This document shows, piece after piece, positions 11,993-24,700 of a DNA stretch of 64,000 bases. The notes beneath the pieces were generated by a model. The model searched no databases and had not been told where the DNA came from. It saw nothing but the letters and a program-made list of their open reading frames with translations. The DNA is from Blastobasis lacticolella (Eukaryota > Arthropoda > Insecta > Lepidoptera > Blastobasidae). The stretch is taken from assembly GCA_905147135.1 (NCBI GenBank), contig LR990044.1, positions 16,124,122 to 16,188,121 on the forward strand, given 5' to 3'. The first letter of the stretch is position 1. Each line of letters starts with the position of its first letter. Both the position numbers and the translations under genes were made by a program.

Positions 11993-12385
11993 TCACTAGA
12001 TGGCGCCCCGACAATTTTGGTTATTGATAATCGGTTGAAATAGGTTCTTAGCAAACACTGGGTACGTTGTATTGGATAATATTGTATTTGCCAATAGTTT
12101 TCAACCATTTTAGAGGTTGTAATAATAATGGAACAAAGTGCCAACTTCCATAAATATTTCTTTTTGCACTTCGTTTAACCTTTAACAGTTATGGTTATTT
12201 TAATAAACATTTTATTTTTAAGTTTAGTATTAGTTGGCTGCATGAAATCACTGCAACCATCATTCAGATTAAAAAAGGATTACCAAAATTGTAGGAGCGC
12301 CATCTATTGATGCTTTTTGAAACCAACTATCAATACCTACTGGAAAACTCCTCATTGATGATATTTGTCCAGCGCCATCTATGGT
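11993..12385. promoter_or_regulatory. Cluster of three CTCF-core-like motifs
   Basis: TCACTAGATGGCGCC at 11993-12007 matches 14 of 15 positions of the degenerate CTCF core CCASYAGRKGGCRSY. Two more AGATGGCGC cores lie on the minus strand at 12296-12310 and 12371-12385. Motif reading only; binding is not shown. Confidence 0.35.
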
Positions 12386-12429
12386 CGGCAATGCGCAATA
12401 ACCGCGAGAATCCGCGAAACGAAGTCAAG

Positions 12430-12620
12430 GCGCGGCGCCACCGTCTATATAAGACCGTGCACGAAAATTAAATGTAACTCGTCAATCGTTATTCAAATCT
12501 GAGCCTGTTCTTTAAGCATATTTATTTAACAATATACGTATTATAAACTTCAAATTAAATATATTTATTGAAGAACACCTGACCCTGCCCAGACCTGCAG
12601 ACAATCTATTCGAAGCATAA
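12430..12620 (+). promoter_or_regulatory. Promoter-like or solo-LTR-like segment
   Basis: A consensus TCTATATAAG TATA box at about 12445 lies downstream of GC-rich GGCGCGGCGCC. An initiator-like CGTCAATCG follows about 35 bases later. No second copy was seen in this window, and no coding exon could be attached. Confidence 0.3.
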
Positions 12621-15600
12621 TCAGTTATCGTCGAGTCAGAGAGCGGGAAGACAGATATGTCAGTCCCTTAAACCAGCTCTACACTTTACACTCAGTAGAT
12701 TTATTTTACTCGTGACGACTGGGCTTGCAACCGTTCGAAATATTGAAATAAGAATAAATGTAGTAACAAACTGGATGTGTGATAATTCATGAATCGCGTT
12801 TGTTATGGCCGGTTTTTATAGATGGACCTGAAATTGAAATGAAAATGTTTTAATTAGCTTAAATTCTTTCCTCTCGAAAAACATGCACAGGAAAATTTAC
12901 AAGAGATTTGTAGAGAGCAACTGAGTAACAAACTTGTTAATATTTCAAATGGAATAAGCAAGTAGTTCTTTGAAGCAGATGACGTTGTATCTCATGCCGA
13001 TTTTACAGCAGCTTTACATTTAATAAAGAGATTTATAAATGGAGCCACATAAGTTTTTTAGAAGCTGCCAGATAATGTTTGCTGTTTTGCTTGTAAGCAA
13101 CGGGTTAATACAGCTTTTATTAGACTGTGATTAGGTTATTCTACACCGAGTACAAGAGAAATTCCCAAAAAGTTTAAGAGACCCACAAAACGTTGGTCTG
13201 CCCGTGCACAAAGAGTACAAAAAACGGAGTGCCTCACATTCTCTTAGCAGTTTAGCTTTTCAGACACATTAAAATCACTTTTCTTTTTAGAGTCTGGTTG
13301 TGCACGGCTTTAATTTTTCTTGACTTTAACTAGATTACATAGGATAACCTACTAACTAAAATAAATATATTATTATTTTCTAACAAAATTAATCGAGCCA
13401 GCAATGTACTGCATGCCGTCGTGTCCAGTCGGTATAGTTGACATTGACATTACGTTCGTTTACGTCACCCCAGTACTAGGATCAAGAATCAAATGAATAT
13501 GACAAGCGCGTATACCCGAAAGGGACAGACTCAAAATACCAGTGTTGCAACCTCTACCAAAGTTTAGCCCCAAAATGTTTGAAAAGCATCATACCCCTAT
13601 CATGTAATAGGCTAGATATGAGACAGTACGTATCAGACGGACATCATGCGAATAAATTTACTAGAGTGCGCGTCATAACGAATAAATCAATGATAAAATA
13701 AACTCTGTACTGTGTAAGGTCTTTGCAATTTTACTAGACTATCAAATTTAGTTCCAGTTCATTATCTTCGCGCACTCAATACTTCAATTTTTAATTAAAA
13801 TAAAGACATGAGTACAAAGCGTTTAGTCACGAACGATGAGTGTTCAAAATAAAGAGCAAAATATATCATTCATTTTAGACCAAAAACTCGAAAGTGCCAG
13901 CCAGAAAGAACTATTGTAGGTAATTTTCAGAAAGAGTATACCATTCCTAACATTTTATACTATGGAGTCAAATCTGTAGGTTCGTAAACCAACACCTCTA
14001 TGTATCACTGGGCGTACAGCACTAGATAAATTTAGGGTCAATATAAAAAATTAATACCCCAAAACTAAGATAATTTATCAGTACTACAGTAGGTATCCCT
14101 TAAATGCTTCAAAACCCGGACAAATAAAAAGTACCATAAAATGCCGGTCTGAAGTTTGACTTAACTTATTTCCAATTTGGTCCAATAGCGATTGTTGGTC
14201 GCAATTGCAATCGCAACAAAAAAATCTCATATTCCGACAAGGACTACAAATAATGTCTTCGTCCTTTTCATTCTTAGCAGATTTTGTATGTTGTGATCTC
14301 ATGCATGGTATTATTATTAGCTTGTCATCTCAATGTCATACTCCCTCTACGCGCCCCAGCATGAAGGGAATGCCAGGTACTAAACATCTAACGACAATTT
14401 CACGATGACGGAATTCATTGATTATGAATTGTAACTTTAAACTAATATTTCTTTGAGTTTAAGCACTTTGGAGCATTAGGATCAGGTCAAGGTAACTTCA
14501 GATACTCTGAGGAGACTGCGTTTAAATTTATTGCCCCTGTTACAGGCCCCACCCCGTATATAATTATCTTCTTTACTGCCGCTACAGATTTATAAAAAAA
14601 GATAGTTCAAAAACTAAAAACCGAAAGTTAGAAAGCTGACGACAAATATAACGATCTGCCAAGCAGAAGAGCAGACAGCCCGTCGTTTTCAATCCGAATT
14701 AATTCCAGCGACGACATAAAAATATAACATAAAAGTAGACTACTTTTATTTGACTTTGAAATTAAAGTGGGTGATTCTTTATTCCATAAATTAACAAATA
14801 TAGTGATATTATTTAAATTAACGATACCACCAGAGGCGGCGACCGTTGTTTCAGCGTCGAAGGAAGCCTCTCTTAAAAACAAAACTTGTCTTAAATGCTA
14901 ATAAAGATAACGCTTGGTGCCCCGTGAACCTCGTTCAATGAATATTTCATAGAGTGTTATTGACGACCAGTTCAAATAGACCTTCTTCAGCCAACGATGT
15001 CTATATATAACCCAGTAAGAGCCCCACTCCAGTAGCCCTGTTTAAAATGGTTGTTATTCAAACCTGCTGACGCAGATGTTGTACGCTTATTTTCTCATTA
15101 ATTTTTCATCTGAGTTCGGTTTCGCTGTTAAATGGCGTTTGATCGGGCAATAGGGGCTTTTTGTGTAATTTTGATTGTTTATGAAAGCATGAAATTGAAC
15201 AGACAACTGCTCTCAGTAATTTTTCTTCTTTTCATACGCTTTCACTGACGATTGTCTTTCTGATTTCGTCTTCAATTTTTGCGTTGAAATTGCTATTACA
15301 TAATTTTTTCGTTTAACAAATTGTTTCCACGTAGCACACTTCTTGGGATCCGTTTAATCAACGTCGCAAAAATTCACCTCTCGTGAATTATTTCATTGTA
15401 GGAAAGTATTTTTACAGTGCTACACAGGGATAAAAAAAATTTGTTCTTGAACAATACTTCATTTTGACGACACGACAGGTTTAATGTCGAGTCCATCGGT
15501 TATCGATGGTATACGTGCGTCGTTCGTGAAGGTATATTAATCCCTGCATTACGTGCTGGACCTCAAGTCCGCTAACTTCATTTAACCCACATGCAATTGA

Positions 15601-15853
15601 TATGGAATCGTAACTGATTACCAGATAATTAGATATCTGTGTTGACTTCTAAAACCTACTAAGATACTGCCGTTTTAGTCCACAACTTAGCTACAATCTA
15701 ACTAACCGAATTTTGAAAACTGAAGACATCCATTTCGTACACCAAAATTGTAGCTAAAAGATGGACGTCTTCATTATTCTAAATCAGGTTGCTTACTTGT
15801 TGATTTTAATCAATTTTATAATTTCCCATGTCGACTTACTTTTAAGTAGTGTC
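12621..15853. other. No gene recognised
   Basis: Short frames on both strands without family resemblance; AT-rich intergenic sequence or old repeats. Confidence 0.45.
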
Positions 15854-15873
15854 AGACCGAAGATCAATTTCTG

Positions 15874-16148
15874 TGTCCGGTTTTCTTTTACGGCTTGCCA
15901 TTAATTTTGTGGGGTTTGGCTTTTTACGTGCGTCGACTCCCATCTGACCCACACCACCCGTTAGGGAAAAGCCAATTCGCCAGAGCCTCGTCCGTCTGCC
16001 AGCAGGGGGACCATGTGCAGGTGAGGTTGGCTTGGGCCCCTGAGGTGGTGGTGGGGCCCCAAAACCCCCCAACCCTGGCGGAATTTGGGCCCTCGCGTAC
16101 CGCGCGGGGGCGCAACCGGGACATAACGTCAAGATGATGATGATAATG
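15874..16148 (+). mobile_element. Retroposed SINE-like element with perfect 20-bp TSD
   Basis: The 20-base sequence AGACCGAAGATCAATTTCTG is repeated exactly at 15854-15873 and 16149-16168. The insert is GC-rich and ends GGGACATAACGTCAAGATGATGATGATAATG-like, the RTE-type tail. Related, inverted sequence lies at 38460-38595. The short frames within it on both strands are not meaningful. Confidence 0.88.
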
Positions 16149-16168
16149 AGACCGAAGATCAATTTCTG

Positions 16169-16845
16169 ACCGAAGCCGAATAATCGGCTATCGCCACAAC
16201 CTTCGGTGGAGGCATGCTCTAGAGATTTTGTTCAAGATTGTGTACTGCTACAATTAATAATATCAATTATTTTAAAACTTTAATATTAAACGTATAATAT
16301 AGAAAGGTAATTTAAATCATCTGTAGAAGTTGATCTAGAGGTCTACATGCCAATACTAACCTCAAAGGCATCCTTCAATACCGAATAAAGCAAATTCCCG
16401 TCGACCAATATCGAAGGCTATAATACCCGGACCCAACTGCATATATTTGCGGCTATATATAATACGAACCTGTTAGCGGCAGTCATTACCACGTATTATT
16501 TATTAGCAGGGTTTGCGTTGGGAGAGCGCTGCGTCGCCTCCAAATGGAATATCGAATGCCTCCGATGTCAAACAGGAATTCTGCTAACTCGGATTCAAGC
16601 GCTTTCACCTGAGATTACCGGAGAGCATTGTCTGCGCATGTGGATATATTACGGTGTTGCTTGAGTTTTGGAATAGCGCGGTAATTAGCACGCTTGAGCT
16701 GGCTTCAGCTGGAGGTGTGGAAGTGACTGGAAAAAGTAAGATAAGTAAGTAAAAACTCGTCATTATACACATAGGACAACCTACAGCTTCTTAGTGTTGA
16801 GGTATCTTCAATTCTCAACTTCGGTCGTACGTTGTACGTAAGTAC
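16169..16845. other. No gene recognised
   Basis: Unassigned sequence; no open frame or repeat family identified. Confidence 0.45.
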
Positions 16846-16849
16846 ATCG

Positions 16850-17470
16850 AATCCAAAACAAAGACTGCAGCAAAAAATCTTGGTATCCTCTCGAAGGTTA
16901 GGCGGTACTTCACTTCAAAGTAGTTGCTTCAGCTATATCAAGCACAAGTGCGATCCTGCATGGAGTACTGCTGTCACTTCTGGGATGGATCAGCCAAATA
17001 TCAACTGGGGGCTTTGGATTCGGTGGAAAAACTTGCAAAGAAGATAATTTCTGACCCGCGGTTGATTAAGGCTAGGCTGCAGAGCCTCGAACATCGGCGT
17101 AGGGTTGCGCGTCTGTCGGTCATCTAAAGGTTACATTTCGGAGAGTGTGCGAAGCAACTGCACGACCTCATTCCGCCGGCTCCTTTCCGCCATCGGGAGA
17201 CGCGATCCGGGCGAGCATTTCATCCTTGTGTCGTGATTCTTCCAGCTATCCGCACGAGTCGCTTTCTCTCGACCCTTATAATGCGTACGGCTAAGGAATG
17301 GAACGCGTTGCCTGCGAGTGTATTCCCTGATCAATATAATCTGGATGCCTTCAAGGCTAGAGTGAAGGCCGTCTTGGAGACGGGCTTGATGCTTCATCTT
17401 CGGCCGCATCGTCACTTACCAACAGGTGAGATGGCGGTCAAATGCCTGTCTTGTATAAATAAAAAAAAAA
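16850..17470 (+). pseudogene. Broken CR1/Jockey-like reverse transcriptase, 3' part
   Basis: The translation resembles the post-catalytic region of lepidopteran non-LTR polymerases: LYQAQVRSCMEYCCHFWDGS, KLAKKIISDP, LEHRRRVARLSV, then after a stop at 17125-17127 and a frame change RLHFGECAKQL, RSGRAFHP and AKEWNALPASVFPDQYNLDA FKARV-like. The catalytic core is absent. It is followed by the 3' end GGTCAAATGCCTGTCTTG, related to 55100-55260. Confidence 0.75.
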
Positions 17471-17654
17471 TAGAATTACATGCATTGGAAAATCATGCGA
17501 TTTGGAAATTTTGAAATGGAAGCCACCATTAAACCACCGCTACCAAATTAGGCGTTTGTTAAAAGAATTGGAAAAAGGTGTTCTAGAATGTCTGTAATAA
17601 TTTCTTTGTATGTGTTTCATTTGCAATGAAAATCTGAATAATTGTATTAGCCGA

Positions 17655-17760
17655 ATCTTGTCCTCTGCTGGGCATAGGCCTTCTCAGATATCTCCACTAG
17701 GGTTGGCTCTGTGCTGTCCGCATCCAGCTGGTACTTACGATCTTTACGAAGAAACGAAAA
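17655..17760 (-). repeat. RTE 3'-end fragment
   Basis: Inverted match to the RTE C-terminal coding end (CTGCTGGGCATAGGCCT, CCGCATCCAGCTGGTAC). Confidence 0.75.
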
Positions 17761-17764
17761 TATC

Positions 17765-19800
17765 CGATTTTCTATCCCCTGAATTTAGTAAAAATCTGGT
17801 GTAAAAGATATACTTTTTAAGTTACGTAACCAATCACTAACAGAAAAATAATAAGTACAGGTCATATTTCGATCGTTTGTCACTGAAATGCGTAATAATG
17901 TTTATGAAAAAAAGGGACGAATTGCGAAACCGTACACTATTACGATTTAGTTTTATGCGAACAAATAACCCTTATAACCCTTAATAAACAACGAAACAAA
18001 ATGGATGTCCTTGTATTCTGTCCTTAAATAATTTGCATTTACGTACAAGTCTTTTTGTTGCCTAGGGAGGCATACAGTCAGACGGTCCACCTGATGGAAA
18101 GCGGCCGCGGTCCAGACGGCCTGATGAACGCGGTGCTAGCCTGTAAACTGCTTTTAGACATGTTTTTAAAAGATCCTCAAGTTATACTGTAGGAAAAAGG
18201 AAAAACTTCGAAGAAGGAAAGAAAAACTTTTTATTGCTCCATTTATAGAAACGCACATTTCACGGCAAAAAGTTGTAATTTCTGAGGAAAATCGAACTAA
18301 AATAATCGGAGTGCTCTATCCTTGGATTTTTTGTGGAGCGTCACTTCTATTAGACTTGAGGACTTACCTGCTTTCAAGCCTTGAGTGCGTTGAAGAGCCT
18401 GGGAAAATTTACTAAATTGATTTACACATCCTCCTGTCCAAATACTGTTTCTGTATTATTTTTGAAGCTCGTTCCACAACGTAGCGTTACGAGGCAGGAA
18501 GTATTTTGACAATAATGGTATAGGCTTTGTGTGTTCCAAGTATCCTGCTATCACGATAAACAATTGATAAATTCAGGGATGTAGGTATAATCGGCTTGTA
18601 AATGCTATTTCTGATAGAGACACGATCTGTAAAAGGCCTAGAACAGTCTGTATATTTCGTCAGCATTGTACGTCTTGTGGCAGAGGTGATGATGATTATT
18701 GCAAATTTGGCAGTTCTTTCACTTCCAATGGTTTACCGACGGGCGTAGAGAGTATCCTAGCCTAATATGACCTAACCCTGATAGGTATAACTCTTTTCAA
18801 AAAATCAGCTCATTAAGATAAGATTAGAGGAAACTCATGAAATATTTATTCCTTGTTCTGAAATAGCTCTTCTTAAAATATGTTAAGTGATCCTAAAATA
18901 AGTTTTTCAATTTGAGCAAATTGGCCAAACTTTGCGTTCAGGATAATGACACTGTTACGTAGGAGGTAACCTCTTTCGCAGAAAATTGATAATACCTACT
19001 GAAAGTAAGTACCTATTGGAGTAGAAAATCCATCCCAATATAAGCCATTCAAAGGAATTTCATTTTAGATGGCAATTGAAACTTATAAAGATAAACCAGA
19101 TGGTAGTACTTTGTCAAGCCTGAGGAGTCCACCTGAGTGAGTACCACCGCATCTATTTCTGCCGCCAAGCAACAATGTTTGTATTGTTGTGTTTCGGTTT
19201 GAAGGGTAAGATAGCCAGCGCAATTTATTACATATATTATGCTCACAGTGACAACTGAACGCACCGTTCTGCATTTTTATTGCGTGCAAGCTAAATGCAT
19301 GAATCGTAGATGTTATGGGCGACAGTTACCGCTTACCATCAGGTGGGCTGTCTGCTCGTTTATCACTACGTAGCATAAAGAAATAAACCATTCCTAGACT
19401 TGAGTCTCTTTCACGTTAGTTAAGCGTATTGCCATTTTGCCACACTTTACCTTTCCTATCCCTTGCGGAAAGAGTGAACTAATAATGAATTAGATTAAAT
19501 ATATAGAGGTAAATCTCTCCGAAAACACTAATTGCACTGATATTAAATGTATATTTCTTTGTTATGTTTAAACTTAAAACTAACCTTTTAAAAAATCTCT
19601 ATAACCTTTGTGAACCAGAAAATAGTTAGCAACATTTCTGTCGAGTATTTTCAATAGCAATAGTTTTACCCTAATGTAGTAAGGTTCATATTTAATCCTC
19701 TTAGTGCCTTGAACGGTGCGATAAATCCTTGCCAAAACTCAAATATGTTTCGATGTCAATGTAGGACAAACAAAGGAACAGATTCTCACTTTTATTTTTG
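17765..19800. other. No gene recognised; minor repeat scraps
   Basis: A CR1-type 3'-end scrap lies near 18060-18140 (GACGGTCCACCTGATGGAAAG) and another near 19310-19370. The rest is unassigned. Confidence 0.45.
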
Positions 19801-19811
19801 TGACGATCTGA

Positions 19812-20065
19812 ATGTTTGTTTGTTAACATGCCGATCTGCCACGCAGAGGTTCTGGTTTCGATTCCCGGCCGGGCAGAAATATAAATGGTGAATTTTAATT
19901 TATGTTCCGTATCTGGGCATTGTATGTATAGGTAATAAGTATCTATGCATATAAGTAGTTAATCGGTTTTCTGGTACCCATAACACAAGCTTTGCTTACT
20001 TAGGAGCTAGATGGCGCTGTGTTGATTGTCCAAGCATAGTTCGGTATTTATTATTATTATAAAGT
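19812..20065 (+). mobile_element. tRNA-Gly-derived SINE (family SINE-A)
   Basis: The head carries a Pol III box B (GGTTTCGATTCCCGGCC) and ATCTGCCACGCAG. The body continues to CATAACACAAGCTTTGCTTAC and TAGATGGCGCTGTG, ending in TTATTATTATT. Confidence 0.8.
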
Positions 20066-20404
20066 CCATGTCCTAATCTTAACACATTCACTAAGGTTCA
20101 ACTTCTTCACTTCTCTGTATCAACTTTTTAAACCTGGAACGGAATCTATTATCACTGAGCTCACAAACATTATCGAAATAACTAACTAAGCGCCTTTATG
20201 AGAGGTTAGAAATGCTCGGTAAAAAATCCTGTTACCCGCTTTTCCAAGCATAATAGAGCCTTAACCATCTAGCGTGTCTTCGGTTAAGTTTATCTACTTT
20301 ATTCAACACTTAACTTGATTATCGATAAGCAGTTAAGTGAAAGTGGTAGCTATAAAACTACAGACAAGCGTGCATTAGCGTGTGTTATCTATACAAAGCA
20401 TAAA

Positions 20405-20600
20405 ACAAAGACGCTTCCCGCCGTCTGTCCCATGTGTCCAGATTATCATATCTTTTACTTATTTACAAACTTCGCAACGGATTTTAATGCGGTTTACAAA
20501 AATAGAGTAATACAAGAGAAAGGTTTATAAGCTATAAAAAAAGGGTAGGTAGCAGTAAAGTAGGTATACGTGCACGAAGTCGTGCCGGGTCCACTAGTTT
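20405..20600 (+). repeat. Dispersed repeat family D
   Basis: Copy of the 733-930 repeat, from CTTCCCGCCGTCTGTCCC to CGTGCCGGGTCCACTAGT. Confidence 0.7.
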
Positions 20601-20619
20601 TGCTGCCATATGGTACATG

Positions 20620-20745
20620 ACTCTTTTCTGACTTATATACTAATCAATGGCAGTTTTGCCATTGGCATTTCAACCATAATATACTTATAGTTTACATGTA
20701 ATTACCTGCTGTTAAACTGTTAAATGAATAAATAAATAAACGATT
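20620..20745 (+). repeat. 3' UTR of a Jockey/CR1-like element
   Basis: GGCAGTTTTGCCATTGGCAT, then TGTTAAATGAATAAATAAAT, matching the 3' UTR at 50130-50231 of the large reverse transcriptase copy. Confidence 0.75.
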
Positions 20746-20869
20746 AATACAACGATGATTATATTTTATTAAAGTTATTTGTGCGTTAGGCATGAAATTA
20801 GGCAACAATTTGCCAATGCAATCCGCACTTCTCAATATTGGTAAAAATACGTAGAATTAAAAAATCAAC

Positions 20870-21663
20870 ACAATTTTAATAATAAACTTTATTTCCAATC
20901 ATACACAAACGTCACAACACAAGTATGCAAAATGGAATGTCGCATGTTCCATTTTCATTGTTCGTTAAAATAATAACATTTTCGTTACATTCTACATTCG
21001 ATGATTTAAAATGACATTCAAAAATATTATGTATATGAACAATTAATTAACTTTAGAGAGCATTAATAATAATAATTTACGAGCTTATTTTAATAATACA
21101 CAAAGTAACTAATAGAAAACAATAACAAAATAAACTATTTAATTAGTAATAAAAATTATAATGTAATAATATAAAATCTCAAATGGATACACGTAATAGG
21201 TAGGTACCAATACAAAACAACATAGCGAGTGAGATTCAGGATTAAATGACTTATTACCTATATTAGATTACTAATATAATCTAGATCTTAAAGCATTAAT
21301 TACTTATTTAACGCACAATTAGATACAAAGACACGATCAGCGTTATGGAGTAATAACTATATTTATTTGTATATGCGTAGCTAAATCCTATACGGTCTTT
21401 TATACCACTAAGGTGGCAAACAAGCTTTCGTCCTGCTTGATGGTAAGTAGTCACCGCAGCCTATGGACGTTTGCCAATGGTTTCGCACAAATATGCAAAA
21501 ATGACCGGCTAAAACCAGTTACGGTAAGAAAATATAGCTTTTAAATTCTTTTATTTTGTATTATGTACGTTTAGAACTAAATACCTACCTATCTTTAACT
21601 CATAGTTAATGCTCACTGTCAGTAATCCTTGGGTGTGAGCTGGGTTAGTCTCCCACCAATCGA
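20870..21663 (-). other. Probable Rh gene 3' UTR
   Basis: Minus-strand sequence after the Rh stop is very AT-rich and has no open frame. AATAAA signals on this strand occur near 21362-21367 and 20888-20893; either could end the transcript. The interval includes a retrotransposon 3'-end fragment at 21405-21485. Confidence 0.45.
21405..21485 (-). repeat. CR1-type 3'-end fragment
   Basis: GGTGGCAAACAAGC..GATGGTAAG..AGTCACCGCAGCCTATGGAC, matching 39985-40040. It lies in the presumed Rh 3' UTR. Confidence 0.65.
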
Positions 21664-21746
21664 TTAGGGCAATTCCCAGTTGAGTTCGTCGTCGTATCGC
21701 TCAGACTCCTTGAGGCCCCCGAAAATTGGCAGTTTCGCCAATAGAC
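21664..21746 (-). CDS. Rh50: Rh gene coding exon 10 (C-terminus and stop)
   Basis: Acceptor ..CGGCAG opens 83 nt encoding LLAKLPIFGGLKESERYDDE then LNWELP and a TAA at 21664-21666. Family members end similarly (hydrophobic L.LP, then an acidic segment and WE.P), so the C-terminus is complete. Confidence 0.9.
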
Positions 21747-24700
21747 CTGCCGAATAATTGATTACTTACTCGACAATTCGGTATAATTAAGAAAATTACA
21801 CGCTCAGACTGTGGGACAAAGGTACCCCGGTTTCAATGTGTCCCATTAAAAGAAAGTAAGTACGATGGAATGGATTTGCGGGGGGACATTGATCACTTAC
21901 TTTTCTTTATTAATCAAGTGTTATTTTTATGCAAACAAAACGTGTCATACATGTGACAATACTGATAAGTGGATATACCGAAAATGGGCAATCTTTCCCT
22001 TAGAACTTAAGAGAAAAGTAAATGATAAATGTCTCCCCGCAAATCTAAGTAACCCGAGTCCACGGAAGCTAGAAATAGCTATTCAGTAGAGATTGAACAT
22101 TTTTACAACATTCCTAGATACTCTTAAAACATTATCATAATCTAACGACTTGAATGCCACAACTACAAGGTATTACGATAGTACCAGTTGGAAACCACTA
22201 TATAGCCATCGAACAATCCTGAATGGATATGGCTCCCTTATGTATTCCTACCGCTTGCCGCAATGCAACAATGCTTCCGTTAGGCTCAAATTAAACCAGT
22301 GGCAGCGGTCTCAGACCAATACAGTCTACATTCGATAATAACTAGTTACATCACCACCAAATTATCTGTTCAGTTGACAAAATGTCGATCTGCTGTCAGT
22401 TGTTCAAGACATGTGAGGGCCAGAATTTGGACTATAGGTGAAGGCCCGTTTATACTTCACCGCTTGCAAACCGGATAGAACACAAATACGCGTCGCATCC
22501 GCACAGTCACCGCTAAGCAACCGGACACAAAACGTGCAGTCTGCACTATTGGCGCACACGACGCGGTGACTTTGTAGGCGCGGCACGACGAGTGTGCGAT
22601 TCCGACACGGTGATTGTGCGGGCGCGATGCGGGGACTGCGCGTTTGTTTATAAATAATAAAGCAAACTGTTTGTCATTAGTGTAGAAAACAAAATTACAT
22701 AAACATGTGGAGCAAATCGTGCATAAATCGCGAACGTCTGTATGGGCTCTGAGTGCCTCGACAGCCAAGCTGTTTACTGAACAGATAAGTTGTTGGCAAC
22801 ATAAGCAAAATATGACAATGATGGTTTATTAAATGTATACCGGCAGAGACAATTAATATGAAAAAACTTGCCTGTCAAAAGTCCAGAGACCAAAGATATA
22901 ATCAGGGTCACCACCAGAGCAATAAATTGATACAGTGCTTGGTTACCAGCGGACCTAGGGTTGTCCTGTAATTAGAAGCAACTATTATTAGACACCATAC
23001 TTTAAATATTACGATTTTATAAAAGAGTCCAAGGTTCTAAATAGCCTATCTATATAATTTGTGCGGTTATAATAAAAAAATACAAGTGAAAAAGAAAGTA
23101 GAATTTCACCCGTAGCATAGCAGTAGCAAAATATACCTCTACAGATTATAAAGCTTCAGAACGTGAAACAAATGACAATTTGTAGCGTAAACCACACCAT
23201 AGGGTGTAGTTAACACCTACACATTTCCAGTCTTTGATATGTGTGATGATATGTTCATCATTACTTATTGTGTCACATTTTTTTATTATAATTATTAAAT
23301 AATTCTAGAGAGTAATGCAAATCATAGAATTTGTGTGGAATTTCATAATGAGTAGAAATTAACCATGTAGTGTTCGGCAGTAACGACTTTAAATCAAACT
23401 ATTCTTCTTATACCAAGAGATGTAAACTATTTTTTTAAAGTAGATAAGCTAGAACCACAGTAGACCGGAAATATGGCCACAAAAGTGTCAATAAAGCTTA
23501 TGATAAGCGGTTAACGCATCCTTTGTCGCTTGCAACACCAGGGGTATCATTCCCGTGTAGCCAACCCTGTAAAAACCTTTTCACCCCTTTCTGGAAGAAC
23601 TCCATGTTGTACTCTCCAGTGAAAACCTCTCCAGGGAGCTGATTCCACAATCTTAGTGTGCGTAGGAAAATGTTCCTATGCAACCGCACAGTTCGCGACA
23701 AATTTTCGTAAAAAAGCTGTCCACGATTGATAAAGTCTCGAATGACAATGGATTGCTTACCCCTTCCATCGACCCGAAGACCGCAGTAAGATCTTCTTTG
23801 TACTCGGCTTTGGTTGCTAAAGCAGCAAACAATACCGACAGGAGACCCGAGTAGACTCCAGGCATTCCGTGGAGGTTGTTCACGCCACATGTGTCTAGAA
23901 TGCCCATCTTCGTGAGTTTAGGCTGCCAACAACAAAATATAATGAAACGAAACCTGAAAGCCCAAGGAGAAGCATTTCAACAATTGTATTGCATTTCTTT
24001 GAAATGTCACGCTCGACGGACATTAACTATTGAAGCCACTATTTATTTTAGTTACCTTTATGATTTTTAAATGGATATAGAATTCAAACTTAATGATTAT
24101 TTATACTTTTGACATAAAAAGGGAAAAAGCAAAGCTGGCTATTCAAAACTTGATAATGCTGAATATCGTTTAAATGGACAATTAAATACGACGTTATTAT
24201 TTAGATTGGTACAATGCATTACCATCTTAAGTATCATGTCCCTCTGATATTCTTAATAGGTCTTAAAGCTTTCATGAAATACATGTTCTTTTACTAAACA
24301 AAAAATACTTTGGGCTTCAAGGATGAGTTCTTGGGACCTATGGGACAGCTTATGGCTCCTTCTTTTAGCCCACTCATATGGTTAACGACGTATTAAATAC
24401 TCTGTTTCCTCCTGTAGCTAAAAAGAAAAATTTCCTCGAACTGGTTTGGCTTTATACTCTTGTACTATACCTACCATTGTGGTTTATTTATTATATTTAT
24501 TGTGGCGAATGATTACAATGAAGTGAGTCGTCACCATCAGTGGACGAGCTAACAGCACTACGCTCAAAGATTTGATCTTCTATATGAAAGGAAAAGTGGC
24601 CCTTACCGTCAAGAACCTGTATCCAAACACGCTGAGGACACCAGCGCCGATTCCAATTGCAACTGCACCGCCAGGCCCAATCATCATATTGCAGACCGAC

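Noticed and set aside
15842..16162. Proline-rich 106-codon frame on the minus strand, with opposing frames on the plus strand
   Set aside because: It lies within a retroposed GC-rich SINE-like insertion bounded by a 20-bp duplication.
22457..22768. 103-codon minus-strand frame near the Rh 3' end
   Set aside because: It lies in repeat family G, a second copy of which (56.9-57.4 kb) does not keep the frame.
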